A stretch of DNA of 48,191 nt, from positions 1 through 48,191 of the IMG/VR virus record IMGVR_UViG_3300017964_001331; one strand, written 5' to 3'. The notes under the pieces are model-generated. The model had not been told where the DNA came from. It saw nothing but the letters and a program-made list of their open reading frames with translations, and did not search any database. Source of the stretch: a virus. Below are positions 45,672 through 48,191 of this stretch, piece after piece; positions within the stretch are counted from its first letter, which is position 1, and each line of letters opens with the position of its first letter. The position numbers and the translations under genes are program-made.

Positions 45672-46694
45672 TTGTTTAAAAAAGCTGCCGTATTTACGGA
45701 CATACACTTTGGCCTTAAAGGCAACAGTCGTGTACACAACGACGACTGTGAAGAATTTATAGATTGGTTTATTAATACTGCAAAAGAACACGGTTGTGAA
45801 ACTGCTATCTTTTGTGGAGACTGGCATCACAACCGAAATTCGCTCAATCTTACCACAATGGACGCAACTATCCGCAGTTTAGAAAAACTAGGTAAAGCGT
45901 TTGACAAATTTTATATGTTTGTAGGCAATCACGACTTGTATTACAAAGACAAGCGAGAAGTAAGTTCTACAATATTTGGTAAACATATTCCAGGTGTAAC
46001 ATTTGTTGACGAAATATATGAAGAAGAAGATGTAGCACTTGTTCCGTGGCTAGTAGGCGACGAATGGAAAAAAATGGGCAGTGTTAAGTCTAAATATTTG
46101 TTTGGTCACTTTGAACTTCCTAGTTTTTACATGAATGCTATGGTACAAATGCCAGATCATGGTGATTTAAAACCTGAACACTTTAAAAATCAAGAGTATG
46201 TATTCTCAGGACATTTCCATAAACGCCAAGTACAAGGTAAAATTCATTATATTGGTAATGCGTTTCCGCACAACTATGCAGATGCTTGGGACGACGAACG
46301 TGGTATGATGATTCTTGACAAAGAAAACAATGCGGAACCAGAGTATATCAACTGGTGGAACTGTCCTAAATATCGAACAGTTAAACTTTCTGAACTTTTA
46401 GACAAGACTGACGAACTTATTAAACCAAAAATGTATCTAAGAGTTACATTAGATTTGCCTATTTCATACGAAGAAGCAAATTTTATCAAAGAAACATTTA
46501 TTACACAATATGGTTGTAGAGAAATTACACTAATTCCGCAAAAACAAATTGAAGAAATTACAACAGATTTAGATATTGCACAATTTGAAAGTGTAGATCA
46601 AATTGTAGCCAGTGAAATTGCAGAATTAGACACAGAAAACTATAATAAAAAAACATTACTAGACATTTATAACGGGTTAGAACATCACACATGA
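45672..46694 (+). CDS. 47: Recombination nuclease subunit gp47 (Mre11/SbcD-like)
   Basis: A 340-aa protein, the length of T4 gp47 (339 aa). It has the five calcineurin-type phosphoesterase motifs that bind two metals: DIH (Asp10, His12), GDWHH (Asp50), GNHD (Asn86-His87), GHFE (His146) and GHFH (His181, His183). With gp46 it forms the nuclease that resects DNA ends for recombination-dependent replication and helps degrade host DNA. The start codon is TTG at 45672: the nearest upstream in-frame ATG is followed two codons later by a stop, the first motif begins at residue 10, and GAGG lies 9 nt upstream. The stop overlaps the gp46 ATG as ATGA. Confidence 0.92.
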   Translation: MFKKAAVFTDIHFGLKGNSRVHNDDCEEFIDWFINTAKEHGCETAIFCGDWHHNRNSLNLTTMDATIRSLEKLGKAFDKFYMFVGNHDLYYKDKREVSSTIFGKHIPGVTFVDEIYEEEDVALVPWLVGDEWKKMGSVKSKYLFGHFELPSFYMNAMVQMPDHGDLKPEHFKNQEYVFSGHFHKRQVQGKIHYIGNAFPHNYADAWDDERGMMILDKENNAEPEYINWWNCPKYRTVKLSELLDKTDELIKPKMYLRVTLDLPISYEEANFIKETFITQYGCREITLIPQKQIEEITTDLDIAQFESVDQIVASEIAELDTENYNKKTLLDIYNGLEHHT

Positions 46695-48191
46695 TAAAAA
46701 TTAAAGATTTAACCGTAAAAAACTTTATGAGTGTGGGCAATCAAACCCAAGCTGTTGACTTTAACCGTGAACAGCTTACTTTAGTGCTTGGCGAAAACTT
46801 AGACCAAGGAGGTGACGATTCTGGATCACGCAACGGTACAGGCAAAACTACGATAATCAATGCATTATCCTACGCTCTGTACGGTCAAGCACTGACCAAC
46901 ATTAAGAGAAACAATCTTATCAACAAGACAAACTCTAAAGGAATGTTGGTCACCCTACATTTTGAAAAAGACGGACAGGATTATAGGATCGAGCGTGGAA
47001 GATCTCCTAATATACTCAAGTTTTTTATCAATGATCACGAGCAAGAACTAACAGACGAAAGCCAAGGCGATAGTCGTAAGACACAAGAAAGCATTAGTGA
47101 CTTACTTGGTATGAGTCATGATATGTTTAAGCATGTTGTTGCACTTAATACATACTCAGAACCTTTTTTAAGTATGCGAGCAAACGATCAACGTGCTATT
47201 ATTGAACAGTTATTAGGTATAACACTTCTAACTGAAAAAGCGGAATTACTGAAAGAACAAGTTCGTGTTACTAAAGATTCTATTACAGAAGAAACATTAA
47301 AAATAGAAGCAATAAAAACTGCAAATAGTAAAATTGAAGAAAGCATTACTAGTTTAGAAAGTAGACAACGTGCATGGCATGCTAAAAAAGAGCAAGATTG
47401 TGCTAAATTACAGCACGGTATTACAGAATTAGAACATTTAAACATTGATGAAGAACTAGAAAAACACGAAGCGTTGTCTAATTGGACTGAAATGAACAAT
47501 GCTATTTTGGCTCTTAATAAAGAAAAAAGTACACTAGAAGCAGCACTATTACGTGCTACTAAATCTGTTGAAAAGGCTGAAAAAGACATCGCAAATCTCG
47601 AAGATGCTACTTGTTATACTTGTGGTCAAGCACTACATGACGATAAAAAAGCAGAAATCGAAGCACGAAAAACTAAAGAATTAAATGATGCATTAGCATA
47701 TCAGACTGAAGTTGCTGGAAAATTACAAGACGTTCTTGAAGGACTTGACGGAATTGGTAACATCAACGGTAAACCTAATACATTTTATGAAACTGCTAAA
47801 GAAGCATACGATCATAGAAACAATGTAGATAATTTAAAGCAAGCATTGCTAAGTAAAGAGCAAGAAGATGATCCATACCAAGCACAAATTGACGATTTAA
47901 AAACTACAGCATTACAAGAAATTGATTGGGAGCCAGTAAACGAACTTACTAGCTTAAAAGAACATCAAGAGTTTTTGTTAAAACTGCTAACAAACAAAGA
48001 TTCGTTTATTCGTAAGAAGATTATTGATCAGAATCTTGCATATTTGAACAACAGGCTCACATATTACCTTGATAAACTAGGCTTACCACACCAAGTAGTA
48101 TTCCAAAACGACCTAAATGTAGAAATTACCCAACTAGGACAGGATTTAGACTTTGACAAATTGTTAAGCGGTGAACGCAACCGCTTGATAC
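46691..48191 (+). CDS. 46: Recombination ATPase subunit gp46 (Rad50/SbcC-like), C-terminus cut by window edge
   Basis: Five hundred residues are visible before the right edge; T4 gp46 has 560. The N-terminal lobe has the Rad50-type ATP site beginning at GEN (about residue 33), with a spacer rich in Gly/Asp before NGTGKTT (about 47-53), then ALYGQAL. Two coiled-coil arms follow (about 175-300 and 320-440), separated by the zinc hook CYTCGQ (Cys308, Cys311). The ABC signature LLSGERNRL begins at about residue 490, so Walker B and the D-loop should follow outside the window. It partners gp47 in DNA end processing. ATGA overlap with gp47 indicates coupled translation. Confidence 0.93.
   Translation, partial: MIKIKDLTVKNFMSVGNQTQAVDFNREQLTLVLGENLDQGGDDSGSRNGTGKTTIINALSYALYGQALTNIKRNNLINKTNSKGMLVTLHFEKDGQDYRIERGRSPNILKFFINDHEQELTDESQGDSRKTQESISDLLGMSHDMFKHVVALNTYSEPFLSMRANDQRAIIEQLLGITLLTEKAELLKEQVRVTKDSITEETLKIEAIKTANSKIEESITSLESRQRAWHAKKEQDCAKLQHGITELEHLNIDEELEKHEALSNWTEMNNAILALNKEKSTLEAALLRATKSVEKAEKDIANLEDATCYTCGQALHDDKKAEIEARKTKELNDALAYQTEVAGKLQDVLEGLDGIGNINGKPNTFYETAKEAYDHRNNVDNLKQALLSKEQEDDPYQAQIDDLKTTALQEIDWEPVNELTSLKEHQEFLLKLLTNKDSFIRKKIIDQNLAYLNNRLTYYLDKLGLPHQVVFQNDLNVEITQLGQDLDFDKLLSGERNRLI

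Noticed and set aside
47188-47589. 133-aa minus-strand frame
   Set aside because: Antisense to the coiled-coil part of gp46, whose motifs are unambiguous.
1-48191. tRNA genes, CRISPR arrays, insertion sequences, attachment sites
   Set aside because: Non-coding gaps are all about 105 nt or less, and none shows a tRNA cloverleaf, spaced direct repeats or transposase.

Overview
The window is a late structural block, plus the start of a replication/recombination block, from a T4-like (myovirus) phage. It most resembles marine AT-rich T4-like phages of the cyanophage/pelagiphage type. This rests on recognisable T4-type proteins: baseplate wedge gp25, gp6 and gp53, a gp5-like hub spike, a tail-collar fibre, the late sigma factor gp55, and the gp47/gp46 recombination nuclease. 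Further support comes from tightly packed genes with 1-4 nt overlaps and from tail-fibre N-terminal modules typical of marine T4-like phages. The sequence does not identify the host. No integrase, tRNA, CRISPR or transposon was seen, and no stretch over 300 bases lacks a gene.

Layout. Positions 1-44691 are transcribed leftward (minus strand) and 44772-48191 rightward. Read in the minus direction, the baseplate genes come first: a tail-tube/baseplate-like protein (44691-43867), gp53 (43867-43568), a 994-aa hub-like protein (43566-40582), a 309-aa Thr/Ser-rich protein (40568-39639), a gp5-like spike with a C-terminal lytic domain (39629-37155), gp25 (37142-36705), gp6 (36644-33171) and a single 5153-aa virion protein (33171-17710). 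Then come the fibre genes: a 200-aa conserved protein, three tandem fibre-like proteins sharing one N-terminal module, a 316-aa structural protein, and a 1498-aa adhesin that reuses the 316-aa fold as its head and adds about 13 Ig-like domains. Last are a small conserved gene, two GT8-like glycosyltransferase paralogues, a 434-aa protein with carbohydrate-binding-like motifs, a GT2-like enzyme, a GT-B/fucosyltransferase-like protein, and the start of a radical-SAM/SPASM 'twitch' protein cut by the window edge.

The rightward block holds gp55, gp47 (TTG start) and gp46 (cut by the right edge just after its ABC signature motif).

Regulation. Three good sigma70-type promoters are visible: before gp55, before gp47, and before the glycosyltransferase operon. 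Upstream of most operon heads, 16-25 nt before the start codon, lies an octamer close to the T4 late promoter TATAAATA (variants AATAAATA, GATAAATA, TATAAATG). Two sigma70 promoters have this late octamer overlapping or abutting their -10 box, one of them in front of the gp55 sigma gene itself. The simplest reading is early/host transcription of gp55, gp47-46 and the sugar-modifying operon, followed by gp55-driven late transcription of baseplate and fibre genes. The most unusual items are the 15.5-kb gene, the rearranged gp5 spike, the adhesin built on a duplicated structural protein, and the sugar/radical-SAM operon attached to the fibre genes.
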